Source: Dermacentor variabilis
Taxonomy: Eukaryota; Arthropoda; Arachnida; Ixodida; Ixodidae
NCBI RefSeq assembly: GCF_050947875.1
Contig: NW_027460291.1
Location: 22,403,368-22,467,367, forward strand
Reading direction: 5' to 3'
DNA: 64,000 bases
The position numbers and the translations under genes were made by a program. Under the pieces are notes generated by a model, which saw only the letters and a list, made by a program, of their open reading frames with translations, searched no databases and was not told the origin of the DNA. Positions 29,627-38,440 of the stretch are shown here, in pieces. How positions within the stretch are numbered: position 1 is the stretch's first letter; every line of letters starts with the position of its first letter.

Positions 29627-30414
29627 TGTTACGTTTCGCCTACGACGCGCGGTTTAGCCGGCGCGGCTGCAACAAAGCGGCAGACATTTTGGCCCGTTCG
29701 GCGTCGCCGCTACGCCTCCCCGCCAAGCGCGTCCAGGCATGTTCCGATGCCACGTGTCTTCATGTGCGTGTGTGAGTGTATGTGCATATTGGTGCCCACG
29801 CTTGTCGAAGCGCGGCAGCCGGGGAGAGGAGCTCCCAACATCTGTGAAGCGAGGGGGTCTGACAGGCGCTGACACGACAGTGTGAGCCACCTTCTCCTCC
29901 CCATTGTGCCCGACCGGCGGCGACACGACAGTGTGAGCCACCTTCTCCTCCCCATTGTGCCCGACCGGCGGCGACACGACAGTGTGAGCCACCTTCTCCT
30001 CCCCTTCGTGCCCGACCGGCGGCGACACGACAGTATGCGTCACCTTATCCCATTGTGCCCGAGCGGCACAGTCACGTGCTCGTCTATTGAGGGGTTCCTT
30101 CTTGCCCTCAACTGCGAGAGTATAAAAGCAGCTGCCCCTGGACGCCAAAGGAGGGCTCCGATTTCTTCTGTTGAGTAAAGTGCACTCCCGTCTCTCTACT
30201 TCGGTCAACCTGACCGCCAACTCTTTGCGATGTTAGAATAAACAAGTTGTTTTGTTGTTACCAGTCGACTCATGCTTTGCCGGGACCTTCGGATGCTTCC
30301 AGTTGTACCCCAGGCCGCCAGGCCAACGCTACCCTTGGGGCTTGCGACCCAGGTGCAACAACGGGCGTCAGCGCTGAGTTCCCAACAACTCGCGCCAGCG
30401 GCGCGACCACAACA
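29627..30414 (+). repeat. 5' LTR (788 bp) with 51-bp tandem repeats
   Basis: Starts TGTTACGTTTCG and ends ACCACAACA. U3 holds about 3.5 copies of a 51-bp unit (CGACACGACAGTGTGAGCCA, CCTTCTCCTCCCCATTGTGC, CCGACCGGCGG) at about 29,869-30,060. TATAAAAG lies at 30,121-30,128 and AATAAA at 30,237-30,242. It differs from the 3' LTR at about eight positions by eye, all substitutions. Confidence 0.92.
30121..30128 (+). promoter_or_regulatory. TATA box of 5' LTR
   Basis: TATAAAAG follows the 51-bp repeat block and lies 109 bases before the AATAAA signal. Its twin in the 3' LTR is at 36,259-36,266. It probably sets the start of the genomic RNA; the exact start is not visible. Confidence 0.6.
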
Positions 30415-30729
30415 ACTGTCTGCCAGCGGTGGGATCGCGACAACGGAGGCCAGCAGCGAAGAGATGCAGTTGACTGTATGCTGAGCAGCTCAACAACGAT
30501 CCGGGAGCAGTGCAACGAGCCCTGTGTGATGACTGGTTGCCTGCAGCGGAACGACTGCGCTGAACTCTTGGCTGCGAGGTTTGGTGAGTGCGGGACTTTC
30601 TTCTTCTGTGCTTTGCCAGGCTTTTGTTAGTGTCAGAAACAGAGCTGGTAATTGTGGTTGTCGTTGCTGCCGGGTTAGTTTGCGGCAAGACAATAATAGG
30701 CAGTAGAGAAAGCAGCATTCAGAGCAGCC
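30415..30729 (+). other. Leader between 5' LTR and gag-pol
   Basis: Non-coding leader of 315 bases starting ACTGTCTGCCAGCGGTGGGA, the primer-binding region. It ends at GCAGCCATGG, a good start context for the gag-pol ATG at 30,730. No upstream frame of note. Confidence 0.6.
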
Positions 30730-33700
30730 ATGGATTTGAAGTCGTTGCGCAAACCAAAATTGCTGGAACTTGCAAGAGAGTTGGGTCTGGATGTCTCAGA
30801 CAAACTCAGAAAACCTGAACTGCTAAAGGCTATTCTTGAGATAGAAGCTGAGGATGACGAGCTGTCGGAATGCCTTGAGACCATTGAGGAGAGGGAGACT
30901 GCAAAAAGACAGGAGCGCGAAATTAAAGAACAGAAAGAAAAAGAAGAGCGTGAACGTAAAGAACAGAAAGAGCGAGAGCAACAAGAGCGCGACCGTCAAC
31001 ACGCTTTGGAAATGAAGCGTCTCGAGATAGAGATCGAACGCGCTCGTAATGGAAGTCAGGCACACGGTGCAGGAGAACGCGTATTGTTCAAAATGACTGA
31101 CCTGATGCGGCCGTTTAAGCTTGGAGAGGACATTGGTTTGTTCCTGGTTAACTTTGAGCGAACATGCGAGAAGCAGGGGTTCTCTCGGGAAACGTGGCCA
31201 CAGCGCTTGCTCACTTTGTTACCCGGCGAGGCGGCCGACGTAGTCGCTCGCTTGGATAGAGAGGAGGCAGAGGATTTCGACAAAGTGAAATCGAGTCTGC
31301 TAAAAAAGTACAGGCTGTCAGCGGAGGCGTTCCGTCGGAAGTTTCGGGAAAATGAGAAAGGCAAAAGTGAGTCATATACAGAGTTTGCGTACAGGCTTAT
31401 GTCAAACATGCAGGAGTGGCTCAAAGAAGAGAAAGCGTTTGGTGACCACGATAAAGTTCTGCAGTGTTTCGGGCTAGAACAGTTTTATAGTCGGTTACCT
31501 GAGAACGTGCGGTACTGGGTCTTGGATAGGCCAGACGTTTGTACGGTGGCTAAAGCCGCTGAGCTAGCCGAGGAGTTTGTGACGCGTCGGGCTCGCGGAG
31601 CTAAGGACGGTCAAAAGGGTGAATTTGGCTCGAAGTTTGAGAGGCCGAAGTTCACACCCATGAGATTAAAGGGGAACACACGTAGTGCGGATGCGAGTGA
31701 AAGCAGTCCGACAGAACGTAAGGAGACGGCGGCAGCCAAACGCAGAAAGCGGTTCGAGATGAGGCAAGCGCGCGTGTGTTATACGTGCCAGAAGCCGGGT
31801 CACTTTTCGGCGCAGTGTCCGGACAGAAAGCGGGTCGAGATGAGGCAAGCGCGCGTTTGTTATACGTGCCAGAAGCCGGGTCACTTTTCGGCGCAGTGTC
31901 CGGAAACAAAACCAAAAGTTGTGTTTTTGTCAATATGCAGCACTGACGAGAACATGAAGCTTCTCGAGCCTTACATGCGAGACCTCCTCGTGAACGGGAA
32001 AGAGTGCCGAGTGCTTCGCGATTCCGCAGCTACAATGGATGTAGTTCACCCGTCTTACGTAGAACCCCATATGTTCACGGGCGAGTGCGCATGGATCAAG
32101 CAAGCCGTGGAAGCTCATAGCGTGTGTCTGCCGGTAGCAAAAGTGCTTATTGAAGGACCTTTCGGAGCGCTTGAGACGGAGGCGGCAGTGTCATCTATGC
32201 TGCCCCCCCAGTACCTGTACCTATTTTCGAACAGGTCCGATCACCTCCTGCGCGAGAAGGGGCTTTTGTTTGGTGAGGCTAGCGTTCAGGCCTTAACCAG
32301 ATCGAAGGTTCGGGAGCTCGCTGCGAAGGCGGTAGTTGCGGGGCCGACGTTATCAAACAATGAGAAAGGGTCAGAGGCGCAGCAAGCCGATATTCAGAGC
32401 ACGCCCGAACTGAATAAACTTGAGTCTGTAACGTTAAAGGCACCAGATACCGGAGAGGAAAATCCCGATGCGGGAAAGTTAGAAAAGCTATCTGCAGATT
32501 TGCTCGTCGCGCCTACGTCAGACGGACTTAATAGGTTGCTAAAAGTCAGCCGGTCGGCTTTGATAGCCGAGCAAAAGAAGGATGGCAGCCTAGAAAACGT
32601 GCGCTGCAATGTCAAGGAAGGTATCGCCAGGAAAAATGCGCGTTTTGTGGAAAGAGGTGGAGTCCTGTACCGGAAGTATCTAGACCGCAGGGGAGTGGAG
32701 TTCGATCAGCTGATCGTTCCTCAATGCTATCGTCAGGATCTGTTGCGCTTGTCGCATGGGGGTTCGTGGTCCGGACACCTAGGAGTTAAGAAAACTAAGG
32801 ACCGTCTCTTGCAAGAGTACTATTGGCCAGGGTGTTTTCGGGACGCAGACCATTTCGTGTGGACATGTGACACCTGTCAGCGGGTGGGCAAACCAGGGGA
32901 CAAATCGAGGGCGCCGTTGAAGTTGGTACCTATCATTACGGAGCCTTTTAGACGGCTCGTTATTGATACAGTGGGACCTCTGCCGGTAACAGCCACGGGG
33001 TACAGACACATTTTCACTGTGATCTGCCCAGCGACAAAGTTCCCTGAAGCAGTGCCGCTTAAAGAACTCAGCTCAGTTGAGATAGTCAATGCACTACTGT
33101 CCATATTTGCGCGAGTTGGTTTTCCTGCGGAAATCCAATCAGATCAGGGCACAGTGTTTACTAGCGCTTTGACGACAACTTTTCTCGAAAGGTGTGGGGT
33201 AAAGCTGTTACACAGCTTAGTGTACCACCCACAGTCGAATTCCGTTGAGAAGCTCCACTCCGTCATGAAGCGCGTGTTGAGAGCATTATGTTTTGAACAT
33301 CAAACTGACTGGGAGCTGTGTCTGCCTGGGGTGATGTTTGCATTACGGACCGCGCCGCATGCGGCTACGGGGTTTTCGCCAGCTGAGCTGGTGTACGGTC
33401 GCTCGCTTCGGTCTCCGCTTCGCATGCTTCGAGAATCGTGGGAAGGCAGGGGCGACGACCCAGTCGTGGTGGAGTACGTGCTTAAGCTCCTCGAACGCTT
33501 AAGAAGGGCACAGGAGTTGTCAGGTGAAGCAATGGCAAAGGCCCAGCAGAGGGCCAAGGTTTATTATGATCGGACAGCCAGGGCCCGTCGTTTTGAGGTG
33601 GGCGATGAGGTCATGATATTGCGCACATCGCTAAACAACAAACTAGACGTGCAGTGGGAGGGCCCAGCACGAATTGTTCAGAAACTGTCGGACGTTAACT

Positions 33701-35283
33701 ACGTGGTAAGTCTGCCAGGAAAGCGGAAAGCACAGCAAGTTTACCACTGTAATCTGCTCAAACCTTATAGACAAAGGGAAGCAGTGGTGTGCATGATGGT
33801 AAACGTTCCTGAAGAGCTTCCGGTCGAGCTTCCGGGACTAGGCTCAGTGACGAACAGGGAAGACACCGGTCAAGTCATTAGTGACCTTATCAGTAAAGCA
33901 CCGCTGTCGCCTGAGCAGAAAACCGAACTACACCAGCTCTTACAAGAGTTTCAAGGTCTGTTCTCTGAGAGGCCTGGTAGGACTTCTGTACTTACTCATG
34001 ATATAGAACTTACCTCCCCAGAGCCAGTACGATCCAAGGCGTACCAGGTGTCACCCCGCCAGAGCGATATTATGGAGGCTGAGGTAAAGAAAATGCTACA
34101 GCTCAGTGTTATTGAGGCAGGTGAGAGTGATTATACCTCCCCTTTGATTTTAGTTGAGGTACCGGGAAAGGAACCTCGTCCTTGCGTCGACTACCGCAGG
34201 CTTAATTCCATCACTAAGGATCAAATTTATCCGATCCCTAACATCGAGGAGCGCCTTGAGAAAGTTAGTAGCTCTCAGTTTATTTCCACCCTAGATCTTG
34301 TCAGGGGTTATTGGCAGGTTCCACTTACAGAAGAGGCTAGTAGGTATGCGGCGTTCATTTCACCAATGGGAACATTCCGTCCTAAAGTGTTGAGTTTTGG
34401 TTTGAAGAACGCGCCATACTGTTTTTCAAGCCTCATGGATAAAGTGTTGCGGGGACAGCAAGAATTCGCTTTACCGTATCTAGACGACGTAGCGATATTC
34501 TCCGCATCCTGGTCTGAGCATATGGCACACTTGCGGGCAGTGCTAACCCGCCTGCGCGAAGCGGGCTTGACAGTCAAGGCTCCTAAGTGCCAGTTAGCAC
34601 AGGCTGAAGTTGTCTACCTCGGTCACGTGATTGGTCAGGGTCGTCGCCGCCCCTCTGAAATAAAGGTGGCCGCTGTGCGAGACTTCCCGCAACCACGCAC
34701 GAAGACCGATATTCGGTCGTTCTTAGGTGTCGCCGGCTACTATCAGAGGTACATCCCCAGGTACTCTGATATCGCGGCTCCCCTGACGGATGCTCTAAGA
34801 AAAACAGAGCCTCAAACAGTCGTCTGGGACGAGACAAAGGAAAGAGCTTTTAGCGCCCTAAAGAGTGCCCTAACAAGCCAGCCTGTGCTACGATCACCAG
34901 ACTATACAAAAGGGTTCGTTGTTCAGTGCGATGCTAGTGAGCGAGGCATGGGCGTTGTACTGTGCCAACGGGAAAATGGAGAAGTAGAACACCCCGTCCT
35001 GTATGCTAGTCGTAAGCTGACCAGTCGTGAGCAGGCGTATAGCGCCACCGAGAAAGAGTGTGCATGTCTCGTGTGGGCCGTTCAGAAATTGTCATGCTAT
35101 CTAGCCGGCTCGAGGTTTATCCTTGAGACGGATCACTGCCCTCTCCAATGGCTGCAGACCATCTCTCCCAAAAATGGCCGCCTCCTGTGCTGGAGCCTCG
35201 CTTTGCAACAATATTCCTTTGAGGTGCGTTACAAAAAGGGGAGTCTCAACGGTAACGCCGATGGCTTAAGTCGAAGCCCCTAA
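30730..35283 (+). CDS. Gag-pol polyprotein, order Gag-PR-INT-RT-RNase H
   Basis: One frame of 1,517 residues. Residues 1-35 are a SAP-like helix pair (KSLRKPKLLELARELGLD), 45-105 a charged coiled coil, 115-270 the capsid core (GLFLVNFERTCEK, TWPQRLLTLLPG). Two CCHC knuckles (VCYTCQKPGHFSAQC) start at Cys350 and Cys377 in an exact 27-residue duplication. Protease: RDSAATMDVV, catalytic Asp431. Integrase: zinc domain from His676 (HGGSWSGHLGV...TCDTCQ), core VIDTVGPLP (Asp746), SDQGTVF (Asp805), Glu840, so DD35E; the C-terminal domain has FEVGDEVMIL. RT comes after: CVDYRRLNSITKD, TLDLVRGYWQ (Asp1189), YLDD 1250-1253, LGHVIGQG. RNase H: CDAS (Asp1401), TEKE (Glu1441), TDH (Asp1468), NADGLSR at the end. 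All catalytic residues are present; the protease has DSA where DTG or DSG is usual. Gag and pol share one frame, so production needs proteolysis rather than frameshifting. Confidence 0.93.
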   Translation: MDLKSLRKPKLLELARELGLDVSDKLRKPELLKAILEIEAEDDELSECLETIEERETAKRQEREIKEQKEKEERERKEQKEREQQERDRQHALEMKRLEIEIERARNGSQAHGAGERVLFKMTDLMRPFKLGEDIGLFLVNFERTCEKQGFSRETWPQRLLTLLPGEAADVVARLDREEAEDFDKVKSSLLKKYRLSAEAFRRKFRENEKGKSESYTEFAYRLMSNMQEWLKEEKAFGDHDKVLQCFGLEQFYSRLPENVRYWVLDRPDVCTVAKAAELAEEFVTRRARGAKDGQKGEFGSKFERPKFTPMRLKGNTRSADASESSPTERKETAAAKRRKRFEMRQARVCYTCQKPGHFSAQCPDRKRVEMRQARVCYTCQKPGHFSAQCPETKPKVVFLSICSTDENMKLLEPYMRDLLVNGKECRVLRDSAATMDVVHPSYVEPHMFTGECAWIKQAVEAHSVCLPVAKVLIEGPFGALETEAAVSSMLPPQYLYLFSNRSDHLLREKGLLFGEASVQALTRSKVRELAAKAVVAGPTLSNNEKGSEAQQADIQSTPELNKLESVTLKAPDTGEENPDAGKLEKLSADLLVAPTSDGLNRLLKVSRSALIAEQKKDGSLENVRCNVKEGIARKNARFVERGGVLYRKYLDRRGVEFDQLIVPQCYRQDLLRLSHGGSWSGHLGVKKTKDRLLQEYYWPGCFRDADHFVWTCDTCQRVGKPGDKSRAPLKLVPIITEPFRRLVIDTVGPLPVTATGYRHIFTVICPATKFPEAVPLKELSSVEIVNALLSIFARVGFPAEIQSDQGTVFTSALTTTFLERCGVKLLHSLVYHPQSNSVEKLHSVMKRVLRALCFEHQTDWELCLPGVMFALRTAPHAATGFSPAELVYGRSLRSPLRMLRESWEGRGDDPVVVEYVLKLLERLRRAQELSGEAMAKAQQRAKVYYDRTARARRFEVGDEVMILRTSLNNKLDVQWEGPARIVQKLSDVNYVVSLPGKRKAQQVYHCNLLKPYRQREAVVCMMVNVPEELPVELPGLGSVTNREDTGQVISDLISKAPLSPEQKTELHQLLQEFQGLFSERPGRTSVLTHDIELTSPEPVRSKAYQVSPRQSDIMEAEVKKMLQLSVIEAGESDYTSPLILVEVPGKEPRPCVDYRRLNSITKDQIYPIPNIEERLEKVSSSQFISTLDLVRGYWQVPLTEEASRYAAFISPMGTFRPKVLSFGLKNAPYCFSSLMDKVLRGQQEFALPYLDDVAIFSASWSEHMAHLRAVLTRLREAGLTVKAPKCQLAQAEVVYLGHVIGQGRRRPSEIKVAAVRDFPQPRTKTDIRSFLGVAGYYQRYIPRYSDIAAPLTDALRKTEPQTVVWDETKERAFSALKSALTSQPVLRSPDYTKGFVVQCDASERGMGVVLCQRENGEVEHPVLYASRKLTSREQAYSATEKECACLVWAVQKLSCYLAGSRFILETDHCPLQWLQTISPKNGRLLCWSLALQQYSFEVRYKKGSLNGNADGLSRSP

Positions 35284-35764
35284 CGTAGGAATCAGCCTCA
35301 AAATTGTTTGTTACTGATGTTTTTCTTCCTGAGGCAGGATTTTTAACATATTGCTTTTGTTTAGTGTTTCAAAGTGATGACATGCTTTCTAGTGTAATTT
35401 TCCAATTTGTGGACGCGTTCTGAGTGCTGCTAGACTACTGTAAGGAACTAGGCAGTGGTATAGAAGGGGAAAGAGCCTGGCAGGGCTTAGTGAGGGTTGT
35501 GCCGTGCTTGCTGACTGAGCGGTTGAGTTTCAGCGTAGTTCTAACGCTTGCCGGGAACGAGAACAAAAATGTGAACTCTCCCGAAGTCACTTTGCAGTGT
35601 CCTGTGCGAACCTGAACGAGAGAACGAGGCCTTCTCTGTGCGCTGCGCTCAAGAAACGTCGAGGGACGCCCGACTTCGGTTATGAGCATCATCGAGCGAC
35701 ATCCCTCCGGACAGCGGATGCAGTCCCCTGTCCATCGGGATCTCCTTCCCCCGGCGGGGTGGTC
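35284..35764 (+). other. 3' untranslated region and polypurine tract
   Basis: No conserved frame; no envelope-like gene is seen between RNase H and the LTR. The last bases GGCGGGGTGGTC (35,753-35,764), just before TGTTACG, are the likely polypurine tract priming plus-strand DNA. Confidence 0.65.
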
Positions 35765-36552
35765 TGTTACGTTTCGCCTACGACGCGCGGTTTAGCCGGC
35801 GCGGCTGCAACAAAGCGGCAGACATTTTGGCCTGTTCGGCGTCGCCGCTACGCCTCCCCGCCAAGCGCGTCCAGGCATGTTCCGATGCCACGTGTCTGCA
35901 TGTGCGTGTGTGAGTGTATGTGCATATTGGTGCCCACGCTTGTCGAAGCGCGGCAGCCGGGGAGAGGAGCTCCCAACATCTGTGAAGCGAGGGGGTCTGA
36001 CAGGCGCCGACACGACAGTGTGAGCCACCTTCTCCTCCCCATTGTGCCCGACCGGCGGCGACACGACAGTGTGAGCCACCTTCTCCTCCCCATTGTGCCC
36101 GACCGGCGGCGACACGACAGTGTGAGCCACCTTCTCCTCCCCTTTGTGCCCGACCGGCGGCGACACGACAGTATGCGTCACCTTATCCCATTGTGCCCGA
36201 GTGGCACAGTCACGTGCTCGTCTATTGAGGGGTTCCTTCTTGCCCTCAACTGCGAGAGTATAAAAGCAGCTGCCCCCGGACGCCAAAGGAGGGCTCCGAT
36301 TTCTTCTGTTGAGTAAAGTGCACTCCCGTCTCTCCACTTCGGTCAACCTGACCGCCAACTCTTTGCGATGTTAGAATAAACAAGTTGTTTTGTTGTTACC
36401 AGTCGACTCATGCTTTGCCGGGACCTTCGGATGCTTCCAGTTGTACCCCAGGCCGCCAGGCCAACGCTACCCTTGGGGCTTGCGACCCAGGTGCAACAAC
36501 GGGCGTCAGCGCCGAGTTCCCAACAACTCGCGCCAGCGGCGCGACCACAACA
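35765..36552 (+). repeat. 3' LTR (788 bp)
   Basis: Same length and ends as the 5' LTR. The 51-bp repeat block is at about 36,006-36,200, the TATA box at 36,259-36,266 and AATAAA at 36,375-36,380. The frames through it (for example a GHEGEEKVAHTVVS-like repeat on the minus strand) come from the tandem repeat and are not genes. Confidence 0.92.
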
Positions 36553-37044
36553 ACAAGTAATTTCCCCTATGCTGTCCTTGGTTTGTGGGCTTCATATGAT
36601 ATGACTAATAAAAACCGGGCCCCTCGGTTAACCCCATTTCTTCTCGTTGATTACATAACGAGGGTCTTGAATCCCGCAACACTGATGCCTTCAGGTAGCA
36701 TATGTGGGTTTATTGACCAGTTGCTCGCGGCAAAAAGGACGTTCCACGTCCGCCGCCAAGGTCTGTGAGTGGTGGCGCTGGCTAACACTCCCAGGGTTCT
36801 ACTAGGACACATAAATACCCAAGAAAGTGGATGAGAAAACGGCGCCGTGGTGGCTCAATTGGTAGAGCATCGCACGCGAAATGCGAAGGATGTGGGTTCG
36901 GTTCCCACCTGCGGCAAGTTGTTTTTTCATCCACTTTAATTTCCATTAATTTATTGTTTCTTTATTTCATTTATTAAGCACAAGTAATATCCCCTATGTT
37001 GTCCTTGGTGTCAGTGTTTGTGGGCTTCTTATGATATGACTATA
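36553..37044 (+). repeat. Composite repeat: end of copy A, linker, copy B
   Basis: 36,553-36,650 completes copy A (GTAATTTCCCCTATGCTGTC ... CGGGCCCCTCGGTTAACCCC ... TCTTCTCGTT). 36,651-36,840 is the upstream module of the next unit (GGGTCTTGAATCCCGCAACA ... GTGGTGGCGCTGGCTAACAC). Copy B starts with a full tRNA-like head at 36,844 and runs through CACAAGTAATATCCCCTATG to ATATGACTA, where it stops short and meets the LTR at 37,045. Copy B preserves the empty site of the Gmr1-type insertion. Confidence 0.75.
36844..36916 (+). other. tRNA-like SINE head with pol III boxes
   Basis: These 73 bases can fold as a tRNA: acceptor GCCGTGG with CTGCGGC (including G-T pairs), A box TGGCTCAATTGGTAGAGC, anticodon stem TCGCA/TGCGA with loop CGCGAAA, T arm GTGGG TTCGGTT CCCAC. 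Position 33 is G rather than T, and no discriminator-CCA context fits, so I treat it as a SINE head, not a working tRNA gene. Confidence 0.7.
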
Positions 37045-37221
37045 TGCCACCTGGTGTTTTGAGCCAGCAAACGGTCAGCATTGCGTGCCCAGCAAAAACG
37101 GCGAAGACGACGAAGAAGTCAGAAAAGATCCCGCACCAGCTGGAGAACCGTCCGTTCGTGTCTAGCATTTTTCGTGTCTGGCTGCTGATACTGTTGATTG
37201 CTCTTGCCTTAGCGTGTGACA
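37045..37221 (+). repeat. LTR (177 bp), probable 3' LTR of the 23,690 gypsy
   Basis: Starts TGCCACCTGGTG and ends GTGTGACA. It aligns over its full length with 23,690-23,865, with roughly 20-25 differences by eye. ATAT follows (37,222-37,225), matching the left flank of the other LTR. The alternative is an independent solo LTR. Confidence 0.65.
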
Positions 37222-38119
37222 ATATATATAGGGTCACTGACAGTATGCATACCCAAGACACAAAGAGGGTTTTGTGTTTGTGTCGGCAATGCCATTCCAC
37301 GAAATAGAGCAGTGACCTGAACTTGATGCAAAAGCTTTGCGTCAACTAACATGGTGGAACCCAGTGAAGTGGTAGCTCTCACTGTGTACCACATTCGACC
37401 TCATTCGCTAATACAATTCTTAACTATGCACCATGTGCGATTCTGAAAACAGAGGCTTTTTTGCAAAGCCCCGCTATCACTCATAAACATTGGAAAAGCT
37501 TACATTTAATCCTAGAATGTGGCATCCTCCTTCGGCAAATTCCACGGTACCATGCGGGTTTGATGAACACCGAAATAAAGCGCCAGAAAGATGGTACAGC
37601 GGCACTACACTGTACGTTCATCAGAGAAAAAACGTGCGAATAACGACCCGAACGACTCAGACGGGCCCATAGAGTTTCTCACTATATAGTGAGAAATTTT
37701 ATGGACGGGTCTTTGCTTCCTTCTATGATGATGATGACAGCATGGTGTTGGTTTGGATTTTCAGTATTGCTAGCTGCGAAGATATGACAGAAGGACGGTT
37801 TTGCTCTTATGCATGCTTTGGTGCAGGCTCGGCAGAATTTTCTGCTAAAATGCTTTTTTGGTGCAGGATGGTGCAAAGGTCGCTCTTGGTGCAGTATGAT
37901 GCAAATGGTGCAGTTCCACCACTGCATCTGCTATAACACATTTCAAAACCCCAAGACGAAATCGCGTAGGAACAATATAATAAAAAGAGTAACGAATAAT
38001 TTGGCATGTTCATAGATATTCACAAAATGTGACATAAATGTAATAAACTTAAGAAGGGTAGAGAATGACCGATAGAGTATGTGATGCATATACGCTTGCA
38101 CTCCTCATATTTGTACTGA
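37222..38119. other. Stretch without supported gene; TGGTGCA-rich patch
   Basis: 37,820-37,915 has repeated TGGTGCAG/A motifs resembling 22,030-22,095. A short inverted pair (TTTCTCACTATATAGTGAGAAA) lies at about 37,675-37,696. No coding support. Confidence 0.35.
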
Positions 38120-38440
38120 TCACATCAGCCAATCCTGTGCCATCATTGACTGTTTTCCTTTCCTTGGCACACATTTTGTTACTCTAACAGGACACTGGTT
38201 ACTTGCCCTAATCATTACACCTCTGAGCCGTACTGCAGTCTCCTTGCTACACCTAACATTTTTCGTTTATGGCTCAATGCCTTGAATGCACGAAGACCTG
38301 TCAGGTTTCTTCTTTTTATTCCTAGTTTCAGCCACACAGGTGATGAACTCATGATATGCTGCTGATCAATTCTTTATTTAAGGCCCAGTTTTACATTCTC
38401 ATTAGCCCTACTTATGATCCTAAATGATAACTAGTCCCAA
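38120..38440 (-). pseudogene. Ancient RTE 3' fragment
   Basis: The plus strand reads CCTTGGCACACATTTTGTTA, then ACTCTAACAGGACACTGGTT and CTTGCCCTAATCATTACA. This parallels the complement of the old RTE copy at about 59,475-59,545 (TTGGCACCAATTCTGTAACT, CTAATCGTCCACCGGTTATC, TGCCTTACGCATTACAG), which encodes the NRWT.RVTE segment. ACACCTAACATTTTTCGTTT also matches the upstream part. No open frame remains. Confidence 0.4.

Larger units (their letters stand above)
29627..36552 (+). mobile_element. Intact Gmr1-type Ty3/gypsy LTR retrotransposon (6,926 bp)
   Basis: Two 788-bp LTRs, a leader, one 1,517-codon gag-pol frame and a G-rich polypurine tract. The target duplication is ACAA (29,623-29,626 and 36,553-36,556). 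Removing the element rejoins TTAAGCACAA with GTAATTTCCCC, and the neighbouring copy B at 36,975-36,995 has that junction uninterrupted (TTAAGCACAAGTAATATCCC). Integrase precedes RT in pol, the domain order of the Gmr1 clade. LTR identity near 99% and an open frame indicate a recent, possibly competent insertion. Confidence 0.9.
23690..37221 (+). mobile_element. Old Ty3/gypsy element expanded to 13.5 kb by nested insertions
   Basis: Two similar LTRs (23,690-23,865 and 37,045-37,221) in the same orientation are flanked by ATAT on the outside (23,686-23,689 and 37,222-37,225). Between them lie gag, protease, RT, RNase H and integrase remnants in the conventional order, then an RTE fragment (27,669-28,587), a SINE-headed composite repeat and the Gmr1-type element (29,627-36,552). 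The integrase C-terminus and polypurine tract are missing, so some sequence was lost. The flank ATAT lies in low-complexity DNA, so pairing these two LTRs is an inference; the right one could be a solo LTR. Confidence 0.6.

Noticed and set aside
35284..35764. An envelope-like third gene in the Gmr1-type element
   Set aside because: The space is under 0.5 kb and has no open frame with signal peptide or membrane segments.
35792..36358. 188-codon minus-strand frame with repeated KVAHTVVSPPVGH
   Set aside because: It is the 51-bp LTR tandem repeat (a multiple of 3) read in frame; the same frame occurs in the 5' LTR.
36844..36916. A working tRNA gene
   Set aside because: It is the head of a dispersed repeat, position 33 is G, and half of the same head recurs at 29,531.
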